Of a stretch of DNA of 42,667 nt, positions 23,828 to 32,100 are shown piece by piece. Source of the DNA: JBEIFW01 sp044370695 (GTDB lineage Bacteria > Actinomycetota > Acidimicrobiia > Acidimicrobiales > Ilumatobacteraceae). How positions within the stretch are numbered: the stretch's first letter is position 1; every line of letters starts with the position of its first letter. The notes under the pieces were generated by a model. That model made no database searches. It had not been told where the DNA came from and was given only the letters and a program-made list of their open reading frames with translations. The translations under genes and the position numbers were made by a program. The DNA lies in assembly GCA_044370695.1 (NCBI GenBank), contig JBILVB010000012.1:1-42667 (forward strand), written 5' to 3'.

Positions 23828-24478
23828 GTGTTGATCACGTGTTGGAGTGCCAAAGGTGGGAGCGGGGCCACGACGATCGCAGCGGCGCTGGCGCTGTCGG
23901 ACGACACCGGCGCCGAGGTCACCCTGGTCGATCTCGCTGGTGACCTCCCGGCGGCGCTCGGCATGAGCGAACCGTCCGGTCCCGGGGTCAGCGACGCGCT
24001 GGCGGCCCACCCGTCGAGCGCGCCCGCTGCGCTCGTGCGCGCCGCTCGCATCGAGCTCGTGCCGGGGGTCGGTCTCGTTCCCCACGGCGCAGGGCCGCTT
24101 CGGGGTGGTGCACCGATGGAAGCGTTCGTGCGCGGCCTCCACGCCGACGGGGGCGTCGTGGTCGTCGATGCCGGGGTCGTGCGGCCGGGCTCGCCTGCGC
24201 TCGACGCCGTGCTCGCATCGCCGTCCTCGCTCCTCGTGACGCGGCCCTGCTACCTGTCGGTCCGGCGGGCGGTCGGCCTGCCGGTACGGCCCGATGCCGT
24301 CGTGCTCGTCGACGAACCGGGGCGCTCGCTCGGGCGTCGCGACGTCGAGGCGGTCCTCGGCGTGCCCGTGCGCGCCGTGGTCCCGTTCGAGCCGTCCATC
24401 GCCCGGGCGATCGACGCCGGGTTGCTCCTCGCCCGGATGCCGCGCTCGCTCAGCCGGGCGCTGCGAACCGCGGCATGA
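23828..24478 (+). CDS. TadZ/CpaE-like P-loop ATPase of the Tad pilus
   Basis: A 216-residue MinD/ParA-like ATPase. The deviant Walker A is KGGSGATT (9-16) just after the start, and VVVDAG further on fits the Walker B place. Such TadZ-type proteins position the pilus machine at the cell pole. It is short and lacks the N-terminal receiver-like domain of full CpaE proteins. GTG 23828 has GAGGAG 7 bases upstream. It overlaps TadA as ATGA (24475-24478), which ties it to the secretion ATPase. Called from context and motif. Confidence 0.78.
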   Translation: MLITCWSAKGGSGATTIAAALALSDDTGAEVTLVDLAGDLPAALGMSEPSGPGVSDALAAHPSSAPAALVRAARIELVPGVGLVPHGAGPLRGGAPMEAFVRGLHADGGVVVVDAGVVRPGSPALDAVLASPSSLLVTRPCYLSVRRAVGLPVRPDAVVLVDEPGRSLGRRDVEAVLGVPVRAVVPFEPSIARAIDAGLLLARMPRSLSRALRTAA

Positions 24479-25488
24479 TCGGCCAGCACCCGGGCCGGTC
24501 CGTTCCCGGTCCCGTCGAGGCTCCCGATCTGCTCGGGCCGCTCGCACCGCTGCTGGCCGACGATGCCGTCACCGAGGTGGTGGTCAACGGTGGCGGCGAC
24601 GTCTGGGTCGAACGGCACGGCCGCCTGCGACGGGCTGCGGTCTCGCTCGGGATCGACGAGCGCCTGGGTCTGCTCGAACGGTTGTTGGCGCCGCTCGGCC
24701 GGCGGCTCGACCGGCTGTCCCCGATCGTCGACGCCCGCCTCGCCGACGGGTCCCGGCTCGCAGCGGCCGTTCCCCCGGTGGCGCCCGACGGGCCCTGCCT
24801 GGCGATCCGGCGCCCGTCCACCGTCACCCTCGAGCTGGCGGCGTTCGCCCCGCCCGACGTGGTCGAGCTTCTCGTGGCTGCGGTGCGGGGGCGCTGCAAC
24901 ATCGTCGTGAGCGGGGCGACCTCGTCGGGGAAGACCACCCTGCTGAACGCGCTCGCTGCCTGGATCGCGCCTGCGGAGCGGGTCGTCACGCTCGAGGACG
25001 TCGCCGAGCTGCGCCTCCCGCTACCGCACGTGGTGCGTCTCGAATGCCGTCCACCCACCGCCGAGGGGCTGGGTGGGATCGACCTGCGCGCGCTCGTGCG
25101 GGCGGCGTTGCGGCTGCGTCCCGATCGGCTCGTCGTCGGCGAGGTGCGGGGGCCCGAAGCGCTCGACATGCTCCAGGCGCTCAGCACGGGTCACGACGGT
25201 TCGCTCACGACCTGTCATGCCAACGGTGCGCTCGACGCCCTGGGTCGTGTCGAACTGTTGGCCCTTCTCGCCGATGCCGACCTGCCGCATCGCGCGCTCC
25301 AGGAGCAGGTGCACGGCGCGATCGATCTCGTCGTGCACGTCGTGCGCGGTCGTGACGGCCGACGCGAGGTCGCCGAGGTCGTCGAGCTCGCACCTCTGCC
25401 ACTCACGGCCGGTGCGGCCCGGGTACGGGTCGTGGCTCGGTCCGGGGCGGCGCTCGGGGAGTTGTCGCGCGTCCGGAGCACCGGATGA
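24475..25488 (+). CDS. tadA: TadA/CpaF-type secretion ATPase
   Basis: A 337-residue type II/IV secretion ATPase. Walker A is GATSSGKTT (147-155), the Asp-box-like VVTLEDVAELR follows, and the Walker B-like DRLVVGEVRG (217-226) and the HDGSLTTCHAN segment (240-250) are classic for TadA/CpaF. It powers assembly of Flp pili from the cytoplasmic face. The protein is shorter at the N-terminus than typical CpaF. ATG 24475 overlaps the TadZ stop as ATGA and its own stop overlaps TadB the same way. Confidence 0.93.
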   Translation: MIGQHPGRSVPGPVEAPDLLGPLAPLLADDAVTEVVVNGGGDVWVERHGRLRRAAVSLGIDERLGLLERLLAPLGRRLDRLSPIVDARLADGSRLAAAVPPVAPDGPCLAIRRPSTVTLELAAFAPPDVVELLVAAVRGRCNIVVSGATSSGKTTLLNALAAWIAPAERVVTLEDVAELRLPLPHVVRLECRPPTAEGLGGIDLRALVRAALRLRPDRLVVGEVRGPEALDMLQALSTGHDGSLTTCHANGALDALGRVELLALLADADLPHRALQEQVHGAIDLVVHVVRGRDGRREVAEVVELAPLPLTAGAARVRVVARSGAALGELSRVRSTG

Positions 25489-26012
25489 GCGCGCCCTCGA
25501 TCCTGCTCGCTCGGGCCCGTCTGTGTGACGAGCTCGCTCGGCGCTGTCGATCGGGTCGAGCGCTGCGCACGGCGCTCGGCGAGGTGCCCGACACGGGCTC
25601 GCCGGCGTTCGACGCAACGCTGGCCGAGGTCCGCGCGGCCGTGACGGCCGGTGCCCCGCTGTCGGCTGCGGCCGAACTGTTCGCAACGGAGCCAGCGGCT
25701 GCCGCCGGCTGGGCGCTGGCGACCTCCGGGGCCGCCGATCCGGCAGCCGCGCTCGGCGGGGCCGCCGCCGGGCTCTACGAGCGCCATGCCCTCGCCGAGG
25801 AGGTGCGGGCCCTCACCGCCGGCGCACGGTGGTCGGCGGTCGTGATCGCCCTGCTCCCGTTGGCGTTCGGGGCGTGGGCCGCCGCCACCGACCCGCGGGT
25901 GCTCGGGGTCCTCGCGCGCGAGCCGGTGGGTCGGGTGTGCCTCGCGCTCGGCATCGCGCTCGACGGCCTGGGCGCCTGGTGGATGCGGCGCCTGGTGCGG
26001 GGATGCCGGTGA
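25485..26012 (+). CDS. TadB-like inner-membrane protein (short)
   Basis: A 175-residue protein with two C-terminal helices (SAVVIALLPLAFGAWAAA and VGRVCLALGIALDGLGAW) preceded by a helical cytoplasmic domain containing RCRSGRALRTALGEVP and GAPLSAAAELF. This pattern matches the type II secretion F-domain proteins TadB/TadC, but it is much shorter than the roughly 300 residues usual for TadB and lacks the first helix pair. ATG 25485 overlaps TadA and its stop overlaps TadC. Its role would be the membrane platform that TadA works on. Confidence 0.8.
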   Translation: MSAPSILLARARLCDELARRCRSGRALRTALGEVPDTGSPAFDATLAEVRAAVTAGAPLSAAAELFATEPAAAAGWALATSGAADPAAALGGAAAGLYERHALAEEVRALTAGARWSAVVIALLPLAFGAWAAATDPRVLGVLAREPVGRVCLALGIALDGLGAWWMRRLVRGCR

Positions 26013-26698
26013 CCCCGGCGCTCCCGGCGCTCGCTGCGGGTCTCGCCGGCCTGGTCGTGGTGTTCGTCGGGTGGGGCGCGGCCCGACCCGCCGGGCGTGG
26101 GCGGCGGCCTCGCCGACGCGTCCCCCGCCACATCGCGGTGTGGGTGGGGATCGTCGGTCTCGTGATCGTGGTGTGGCCGCCCGGCATCGTGCTCGCCGGT
26201 GCGGGGGCGGTGCTCGCGCCGCGTGCTCGGCGGTGGCGGAACGCCGCGCTCGCGGATCGCCGCGTGCGCCATGCCCTCCCCGATGCGATCGACGCCGTCG
26301 TGCTCGCGATCCGGGCCGGGTGCACGCCGTACCAGGCGCTCGAGGTGTTGGCGCCGGTCCTCGCGGCGCCGTTCGGGCCGGCGTTCGCCGCGGCGCTCCA
26401 GCGCCACCGCAGCGGGGTGCGCTTCGCCCAGGCCGTCGAGGCCGTGGTCGACCACACCGGGGAGCGGTCGCGCCTGCTCGCCCTCGCCCTCGCCGCCGAC
26501 GACGGACTCGCGTTGGGGCCGCGCCTCGAGGCGCTCGCTGCCGATGCGCGCGCCGAGCGCCGCCGAGCCGCCGAAGGCGCTGCCCGGCGGCTTCCGGTCA
26601 CGTTGTCGTTCCCGCTCGTGGTCTGTGTGCTCCCGGCCTTCGTGCTCGTCACGGTCGTTCCCCTGCTGGTCGCCGCGCTCGGCCGGCTGCAGTGGTGA
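26009..26698 (+). CDS. TadC-like inner-membrane protein
   Basis: A 229-residue membrane protein with an N-terminal helix pair, a cytoplasmic F domain (VRHALPDAIDAVVLAIRAGCTPYQALEVLA, then GVRFAQAVEAVVDHTGERSRLLALAL) and a final helix (VVCVLPAFVLVTVVPLLVAAL). The LP...LLVLP-type end is typical of TadC. GTG 26009 overlaps the TadB stop as GTGA and has GCGGGG 6 bases upstream; ATG 26003 is the alternative. With TadB it forms the pilus platform. Confidence 0.84.
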   Translation: MTPALPALAAGLAGLVVVFVGWGAARPAGRGRRPRRRVPRHIAVWVGIVGLVIVVWPPGIVLAGAGAVLAPRARRWRNAALADRRVRHALPDAIDAVVLAIRAGCTPYQALEVLAPVLAAPFGPAFAAALQRHRSGVRFAQAVEAVVDHTGERSRLLALALAADDGLALGPRLEALAADARAERRRAAEGAARRLPVTLSFPLVVCVLPAFVLVTVVPLLVAALGRLQW

Positions 26699-26740
26699 CC
26701 CTCGGAGCGTCGGCTCCCGCCCGTCCGTGAAGGAGATGCC

Positions 26741-27034
26741 ATGGACATCCGTTCCCCGCTCGACACCCTCGAGGCCGTCCTCGAGCTCGACGAACTCGAC
26801 GAACTCGACGAACTCGACGAACTCGACGACGACAGCGACGACAGCGACGAAAGCGACGACGACGACTGGTTCGACGACGCCGGGCAGGCGACGGCGGAGT
26901 ACGCGCTCGTGTTGCTCGGTGCCGCCCTGGTCGCCGTCGGCGTGATCGCCTGGGCAACGGCCGGGGGTGGCGCCGGCAAGATCGGCGGCCTGCTCGACGC
27001 CGTGCTCGACGCGGTGCGCGGCCGGATCGCCTGA
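26741..27034 (+). CDS. DUF4244-type Flp pilin with acidic repeat leader
   Basis: A 97-residue prepilin-like protein. The mature part starts at Gln49 after the expected cleavage site G-QATAEYALVLLGAA; the Glu at +5 (Glu53) and Tyr at +6 are the Flp pilin hallmark, followed by one hydrophobic helix and a short amphipathic tail. This fits the DUF4244 family of actinobacterial Tad loci. The 48-residue leader is unusual: five ELD-type triplets (about residues 15-30) and then a run of Asp and Ser. Leaders of this kind are normally short and basic. AAGGAG lies 6 bases before ATG 26741. Likely the major pilin. Confidence 0.85.
   Translation: MDIRSPLDTLEAVLELDELDELDELDELDDDSDDSDESDDDDWFDDAGQATAEYALVLLGAALVAVGVIAWATAGGGAGKIGGLLDAVLDAVRGRIA
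26781..26830 (+). repeat. 9-base tandem repeat coding ELD in the pilin leader
   Basis: About five copies of ctcgacgaa in a row, ending with a diverged gac/agc-rich tail to about 26867. It encodes the acidic leader of the Flp pilin. Repeat number is likely to vary between strains. Confidence 0.8.
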
Positions 27035-27038
27035 GCCG

Positions 27039-27419
27039 GTGATCCCCGCTCGCCGCCGTCCCGGTCGGTCCGACGGTGGGCAGGCGGCCGTCGAGATCGC
27101 GCTCGCCCTGCCGATCCTGGTGCTGCTGCTGCTCTCGATACTGCAGGTCGTCGTCGTCGCCCGAGACCAGATCGCCGTCGTGCATGCGGCTCGGGCGGCC
27201 GCCCGAGCCGCTGCGGCCTTCGGGAGCACGGCCGGCGCCGGTGAGGCGGAGGGGCGTCGGGCCGCGGGGCTCGACGGGATCGAGGTCGCTGTGGTGCGCG
27301 GGCCGGCCGTCGTCACGGCCACGGCGCGGTGCCGTTCCCCCACCCGGGTCCCGATCGTCGGGGTGGTCCTGAACCGTTTCGAACTGCGGGCCACGGCCAC
27401 GATGGCGGTCGAGGACTGA
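27039..27419 (+). CDS. TadE-like minor pilin
   Basis: A 126-residue TadE-family protein. The basic leader RRRPGRSDG is followed by G-QAAVEIALALPILVLLLLSILQ; cleavage after Gly14 leaves Gln as +1 and Glu19 at +5, the pseudopilin signature. One N-terminal helix then a beta-rich C-terminal part. The start GTG 27039 lies 4 bases after the pilin stop. TadE and TadF proteins are minor pilins needed for pilus assembly; no TadF follows. Called with good confidence from the motif and place. Confidence 0.85.
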   Translation: MIPARRRPGRSDGGQAAVEIALALPILVLLLLSILQVVVVARDQIAVVHAARAAARAAAAFGSTAGAGEAEGRRAAGLDGIEVAVVRGPAVVTATARCRSPTRVPIVGVVLNRFELRATATMAVED

Positions 27420-27430
27420 TCGACGCGAGG

Positions 27431-27461
27431 TCGGGTCGGCGGCCCGGTGCTGCCGGCCCGA
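27431..27461 (+). terminator. Candidate terminator hairpin after the Tad operon
   Basis: TCGGGTCGGC and GCCGGCCCGA form a 10-base stem with one G-T pair and an 11-base loop, starting 12 bases after the TadE stop. No T-run follows, so this is tentative. Confidence 0.4.
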
Positions 27462-27664
27462 TCCCCGGTCGAAGTCATGGTTCGACAGCTACGCCAGCCG
27501 GATCGTCGAACGCAACGCTGCAGACGTCAGCAGCCTCCAACGACTCGGGGACCTCGGCCGGCTCTTCCGGGATTCGAGCGGGCCCAGCGAGCACCCTCGG
27601 CACTCCGAGCAGGCGCGTCGTACAGCACGGGGGCCCGCTCGCGGTCCGTCACCCGGGCAAATGC

Positions 27665-27720
27665 ATCGAACCCTGCCGTACATCACCGCAGATCGCGGCA
27701 GGTGCACACCAGGGTTCGAT
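27665..27720. repeat. 11-base inverted repeat flanking selC 3' end
   Basis: ATCGAACCCTG (27665-27675) and CAGGGTTCGAT (27710-27720) are perfect inverted copies 34 bases apart, with CTGCCG/CGGCAG nested inside. The arms look like a tRNA T-arm (GGTTCGA). It may be a terminator-like structure or a leftover tRNA piece. Confidence 0.5.
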
Positions 27721-27723
27721 CGC

Positions 27724-27819
27724 TGGCGGAGGTGGACGGGAATCGAACCCGCCGAACGAGGATCGCTCGTTCCAGCCGCTTTGAAGGCGGTGGAGCCCAC
27801 CAGGTGCCCAGACACCTCC
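27724..27819 (-). tRNA. selC: tRNA-Sec (anticodon TCA)
   Basis: Read on the minus strand this is a 96-base selenocysteine tRNA. The acceptor 5' strand GGAGGTG pairs with CACCTCC, followed by G73 and an encoded CCA (27724-27726). The D-loop region has the CTGGTGG that is conserved in bacterial tRNA-Sec, with GGGC/GCTC as its stem. The anticodon loop is CTTCAAA, giving anticodon TCA (27782-27784). The long variable arm is AACGAG/CTCGTT, and the T-arm is GCGGG-TTCGATT-CCCGT. Together these leave little doubt. It inserts Sec at UGA with SelA, SelB and SelD, which are not in this window. Confidence 0.96.
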
Positions 27820-27904
27820 GCTGCCGACCCTATCGACGAGCCGGGCTGTCGTCCGCATCACAACCCGTCGGTGGCGTCCGGATCGAGGCTCGGCGTTGCG
27901 GCAC

Positions 27905-27910
27905 TAGGGT
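27905..27910 (+). promoter_or_regulatory. -10 box TAGGGT, leaderless promoter of the amidohydrolase
   Basis: TAGGGT is followed by 6 bases and then ATG 27917, so transcription should begin on or beside the start codon. Confidence 0.5.
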
Positions 27911-27916
27911 CCTGTG

Positions 27917-29050
27917 ATGGCCTACAGCGGGACGCGCCGCATCGTCGACGCCGACAGCCATCTCATGGAATGGCCGACGTTCCTGACGGACCATGCCGAG
28001 GCGGCGTGGCGCGACGCCATGCCGCCGATCGCGGGTGGGCGATCCGGGCTCACCCTCGCCGACGGCCGGCGCGACCCGGCCGAGCGTGAACGCCTCGTCG
28101 CCCTCGGCGACGACCTGGTCCGCTCAGGCCCCAAGTGGCACGCCGCACTCGGTGCCGTCGACCCCGCCGAGCGCACGACGGCGTTGGATCTGTTGGGCTT
28201 CGAGCACCAGGTCGTCTACTCCTCGCTGTGCGCACCGCTGTTCGAGATCGCCGATGCCGATCTGCGGTACGCCGCGTACCGCAGCCACAACCGCTCGATG
28301 GCCGCGTTCTGCGCCGGCGACGAGCGCCTGCTCGGCGTGGCGTTGTGCGACCTCGACGACCTCGACCGCGCGCTGCCCACGCTCGACGAGGCCCTCGACG
28401 CCGGCGCCCGTCAGGTGTGGATCCCGGCTCGCGCGCCGGGTGGGCGCGCCCCCGGCCACGTCGACCACGACCGGTTCTGGGGTCGCCTGGCCGAGCGGGG
28501 CGTGCCGTTCGTGTTGCACGTCGGCTCCGGCCCGCTCGGGATCGGCGACGCCTGGCTCGACAACGGGCGACCCCCGGCCGAGGAGATGACCGGTGCCGAG
28601 ATCATCGGGTCCAAGGATTTCCTCGTCGTCCATCATGCGGCACAACGGTTCCTGGCCGTGCTCGTCCTCGACGGGGTGCTCGAACGGTTCCCGGCGCTTC
28701 GCGGCGGCGCCATCGAGATGGGTGCCGGTTGGGTGCCCGACCTGTTGCGCCGATTGGACCATGCCGTCGACATCTGGAGGCGGTCCGAGCCACGACTGGG
28801 CACGTTCACCCGCACGCCGTCGCAGCAGGCGCACGACCAGTTGCGGTTCACGCCCTACCCGTTCGAGGACGTCGGCCTGCTGTGCGCGCAGTCCGACCCG
28901 GCGCTCTACCTGTTCTCCTCCGACTACCCGCACGCCGAGGGCGGCCGAGATCCGTTGGGCCGCTTCGACCGTTCCCTGGCCGGCGTCGGGGCCGCCGCCG
29001 TCGACGGCTTCTACGCCGGCAACGCCGCAGCGTGGATGGGGCTCGGCTGA
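27917..29050 (+). CDS. Amidohydrolase family 2 (ACMSD-like TIM barrel) protein
   Basis: A 377-residue metal-dependent hydrolase or decarboxylase. The first metal motif is IVDADSHLME with Asp13 and His15, the next likely ligand is His201 in PFVLHVGSG, and the C-terminal catalytic Asp336 is in LFSSDYPHAEGG, as in PF04909 enzymes. Members hydrolyse or decarboxylate cyclic and aromatic compounds. ATG 27917 is preferred to GTG 27914 because of the -10 box spacing. It is divergent from tRNA-Sec and followed by the cyclase ATPase. The substrate is not known. Confidence 0.88.
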   Translation: MAYSGTRRIVDADSHLMEWPTFLTDHAEAAWRDAMPPIAGGRSGLTLADGRRDPAERERLVALGDDLVRSGPKWHAALGAVDPAERTTALDLLGFEHQVVYSSLCAPLFEIADADLRYAAYRSHNRSMAAFCAGDERLLGVALCDLDDLDRALPTLDEALDAGARQVWIPARAPGGRAPGHVDHDRFWGRLAERGVPFVLHVGSGPLGIGDAWLDNGRPPAEEMTGAEIIGSKDFLVVHHAAQRFLAVLVLDGVLERFPALRGGAIEMGAGWVPDLLRRLDHAVDIWRRSEPRLGTFTRTPSQQAHDQLRFTPYPFEDVGLLCAQSDPALYLFSSDYPHAEGGRDPLGRFDRSLAGVGAAAVDGFYAGNAAAWMGLG

Positions 29051-29111
29051 GGGCGGGTCGGCGGTGGTCGGCGGGGCTGTGCACCCGGTCCGGGCGGCCC
29101 GCCCAGGCCCC

Positions 29112-29117
29112 TAGCAT
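29112..29117 (+). promoter_or_regulatory. -10 box TAGCAT, leaderless promoter of the cyclase ATPase
   Basis: TAGCAT ends 6 bases before ATG 29124, which leaves no space for a ribosome site. Confidence 0.5.
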
Positions 29118-29123
29118 CCGGGC

Positions 29124-32100
29124 ATGACGCCGAGGACGGGGACGGCGACGATCCTGGTGACGGATCTGGCGAACTCGACCGCGCTGCGCTCGACGCTCGG
29201 GGAGCAGGCGGCCGACGGCCTGCGTCGGGAGCACGACCGCCTGCTCGGTGAGGTCGTCGCGTCGCATCGGGGTCGGGTCGTGAAGTCGACCGGCGACGGG
29301 CTGCTCGCCACGTTCGACTCCGCCTCCGACGGTGTCGCCGCTGCCGTGGCGATGCAGGAGGCCGTCGAGTCGCTCGGCCGTCGTCGTCGGCTCGTGCTCG
29401 CCATCCGGGTCGGGCTCTCGGCCGGCGACGTGTCGTGGGAGAACGACGACTGTTTCGGCCTGCCGGTGGTGGAAGCGGCGCGCCTCGAGTCCGCCGCCGA
29501 GCCGGGCCAGATCCTGTGCGCGGAGCTCGTGCGGGTGCTGGCCCGTGGCCGGGCCGGTGCCGAGTTCCGGTCGGTGGGATCGTTGTCGCTGAAGGGGTTG
29601 CCCGAGCCGGTGGCGGCCTGCGAGGTGCTGTGGTCCCCGGCCGCGCCGGCCGAGCGGGCGGGGTCGCGATGCGTCGGGCGCGATCGCGAACTCGAGGCGC
29701 TCGGCGCGGCCTGGGCCCAGGCGCGCCGCGGCGAGGGCGGTGCAGTGCTGGTGGCCGGCGAACCCGGGATCGGCAAGACCCGGCTGCTGACCGAGTTCGC
29801 CGGGGTCGTGGCGGCCGACGGCGCGGTCGTGTGGTGGGGGGCGTCCTACGAGGGCGACGACCGGGCGTACGGGGCGTTCGGGATGATGCTCGACGACTAC
29901 GCCCGTGTGATCCGGCCCGACACGCTGCGGGAGCAGATGGGGTCGCGCGCCGGGCTCGTGGCCCGGGTCGCGCCCGGGGTGCGCACGGTGCTGGGCGAGA
30001 TGGCCGACGCCGGCTTCGTCGCCAGCGAGGCCGAACGGGAACGCACCGAGGACGCCGTCGTCGACCTCGCCGTCGCCGTGGCGGCCGATGCCCCGTTGCT
30101 CGTCGTGGTCGACGATGCTCACTGGGCCGATCCGGCGACCGTGAGCCTTGTCCGGGTGCTGGTCCGCCGCGCCGCGCGCCATCGGGTCCTGGTGGTGGTC
30201 GCCTACCGGGAGATCGACCTCGACCGTCAGCACCCGCTGGCCGGCGCCCTGCCCGGGTTGCGCCGCGAGCCGTACGTGCGCCGGGTCGTGCTGGGCGGGC
30301 TCGACGCCGACGGGGTGCGGGACCTGCTCGAGGACCTCGCCGCCCACGAGTTGCCGGCCGAGTTCGGCGAGGTCTTGCGGGCCGAGACCGGGGGTAACCC
30401 GTTCTTCGTCCGGGAGGTGGTGCGGAACCTCGTCGAGGAGGGCCGGGTGCGGCGCGAGCAGGGCCGGTGGGTGGCCGATCCGATCGCGTCGCTGCGCCTG
30501 CCCGAAGGCGTGCGGGAGGTGATCGGGCGGCGGTTGTCGCGGCTGTCGGGCGACGCCAACCGGTTGCTGGGCGTGGCCGCGGCGTTCGAGGCCGGGTTCG
30601 ATCTCGGCGATACCGCCGCCGTGGCCGGCCTCTCCGAGGACGCCGCGCTCGACGCCATCGACGAGGCGCTGGCGGCGCAGATCGTGACCGCCGCCGACGG
30701 GTTCGACCGCTACCGGTTCACCCATGCGCTGTTCCGGCACACCTTGTGGTCCGAGTGGAACCCGAGCCGGCAGGTGCGCCTGCACCGGGCGATCGCCGAT
30801 CGGCTGGAGAAGCGCTGCGACCACCGGCCCTCCCCGAGCGAGGCGCTGGTGCTCGCCCGCCACTTCCACCGGTCGGCCGCGCTACCGGGCCACGAGCGCG
30901 GGGTGGCCTACGCACTGGTGGCCGCCGACGACGCCGCCTCCCGGTACGCCGCCACCGAGGAGTTGGCCGCCATCGAGATCGCGCTCGACCTGGTCGTCGA
31001 CGGCGACGACGCCGTGGCCGCCCTGTCGGCCCGGGCGGCCCGGGCCGCCGTGCTGGCCGGTCTGCACCGCAGCGCGGGGCTCGACCACGCGCGGCGCGCC
31101 GTCGACGCCACGGCGCGCCAGGACGGCCCGGCGGCTGCGGCGCAGCTCGCAGTCGAGCTCGGCCGGCTGTCGTTCGACGTCGAGACCCACTCGGGCTGGC
31201 CGTACGGCCGCCTCGCCGCACCCCACGCCGCCGACCTGGACGAGGCCGGCGAGGTGGCCGTGCAGCTGCTCGCCTGGGAGATCGAGGAGGCCGAGTTCCT
31301 CGACCCCGACAACCCGGGCATCGCCGTCGAGTCGCCGGCCCGTGAGCGCCTTCGGGTGCTGGCCGAACGCCTGCCGTCGCACCAGCGGCCGTCCGCCTAT
31401 CTCCCGCCGACCGGCGCCGAGGCGGTCGACGCCGACGGCTGGCCGATCTGGAAGCTGGCCTTCGACGGCCCGGGCCGGTACCGGGAAGCGGCGACCTGGA
31501 TGCGCGCCGCCGCCGACCACCTCCTGGTCACCGGCCCGCGCAGCCGGGCCGTGATCGTGCTCGGGGTGCTCGCGCGCGTGCTGCTCGTACTCGGTGACCT
31601 CGACGCAGCGGCCGCAGTCCGCCGGGAGGGCAAGGCGCTGCTGCCCGGCCTCGACCCCGACTCCAACGCCGTCGTCCAGTTTCAGGCTGCGCAGCAGTTC
31701 TACGAGTACTACTTCGGGCAGGAGGACCGCGGATTCATCGAGTCGGTGGTGGTCGACCGCGCGGATCTGCGGTGGCTGTCGGGCGTGCTCGCCCTCACCT
31801 CTGCCCTGCGCACGGCGAAGCACGGCGACACCGAGTCGGCGCTCGACGCAGTGGGCCGGCATCTTGCGGTGATCACCCGAGGTGCCGTCGGCGCCCCGAA
31901 TTACGTGATGGGCGTCGCCGTCGCCGCTGCGACGCTGTTCGAGGCCGACTCCGACCGGTACGCCGACGTGATCGAACGCAACCTGCATGCCAAGGTGCTC
32001 GCGCCCGACTTCCACTACCCGGAGTACGACGGCCGCTGGTCGGCCGCCCAACTGTGCGCTGTCACCGGCCGCCCCGCCGAGGCCCGGGTGTGGTTCCAGC

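Larger units (their letters stand above)
27420..27723. other. Intergenic region between Tad operon and selC
   Basis: No protein is supported in these 304 bases. They hold a possible terminator hairpin for the Tad operon (27431-27461) and an 11-base inverted repeat (27665-27675 / 27710-27720) next to the tRNA-Sec 3' end. The rest shows no clear codon bias. Confidence 0.55.

Noticed and set aside
26741..26870. Tandem repeat as possible CRISPR or non-coding repeat
   Set aside because: The repeats have no spacers, keep the frame and have a good ribosome site before the ATG, so they are coding.
27661..28089. Plus-strand open frame of 142 residues over selC
   Set aside because: It runs antisense through the tRNA-Sec gene and then out of frame over the amidohydrolase.
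28848..30869. 673-residue minus-strand open frame opposite the cyclase ATPase
   Set aside because: Gly/Gln/His-rich, no motifs, antisense to a gene with clear cyclase and Walker motifs.
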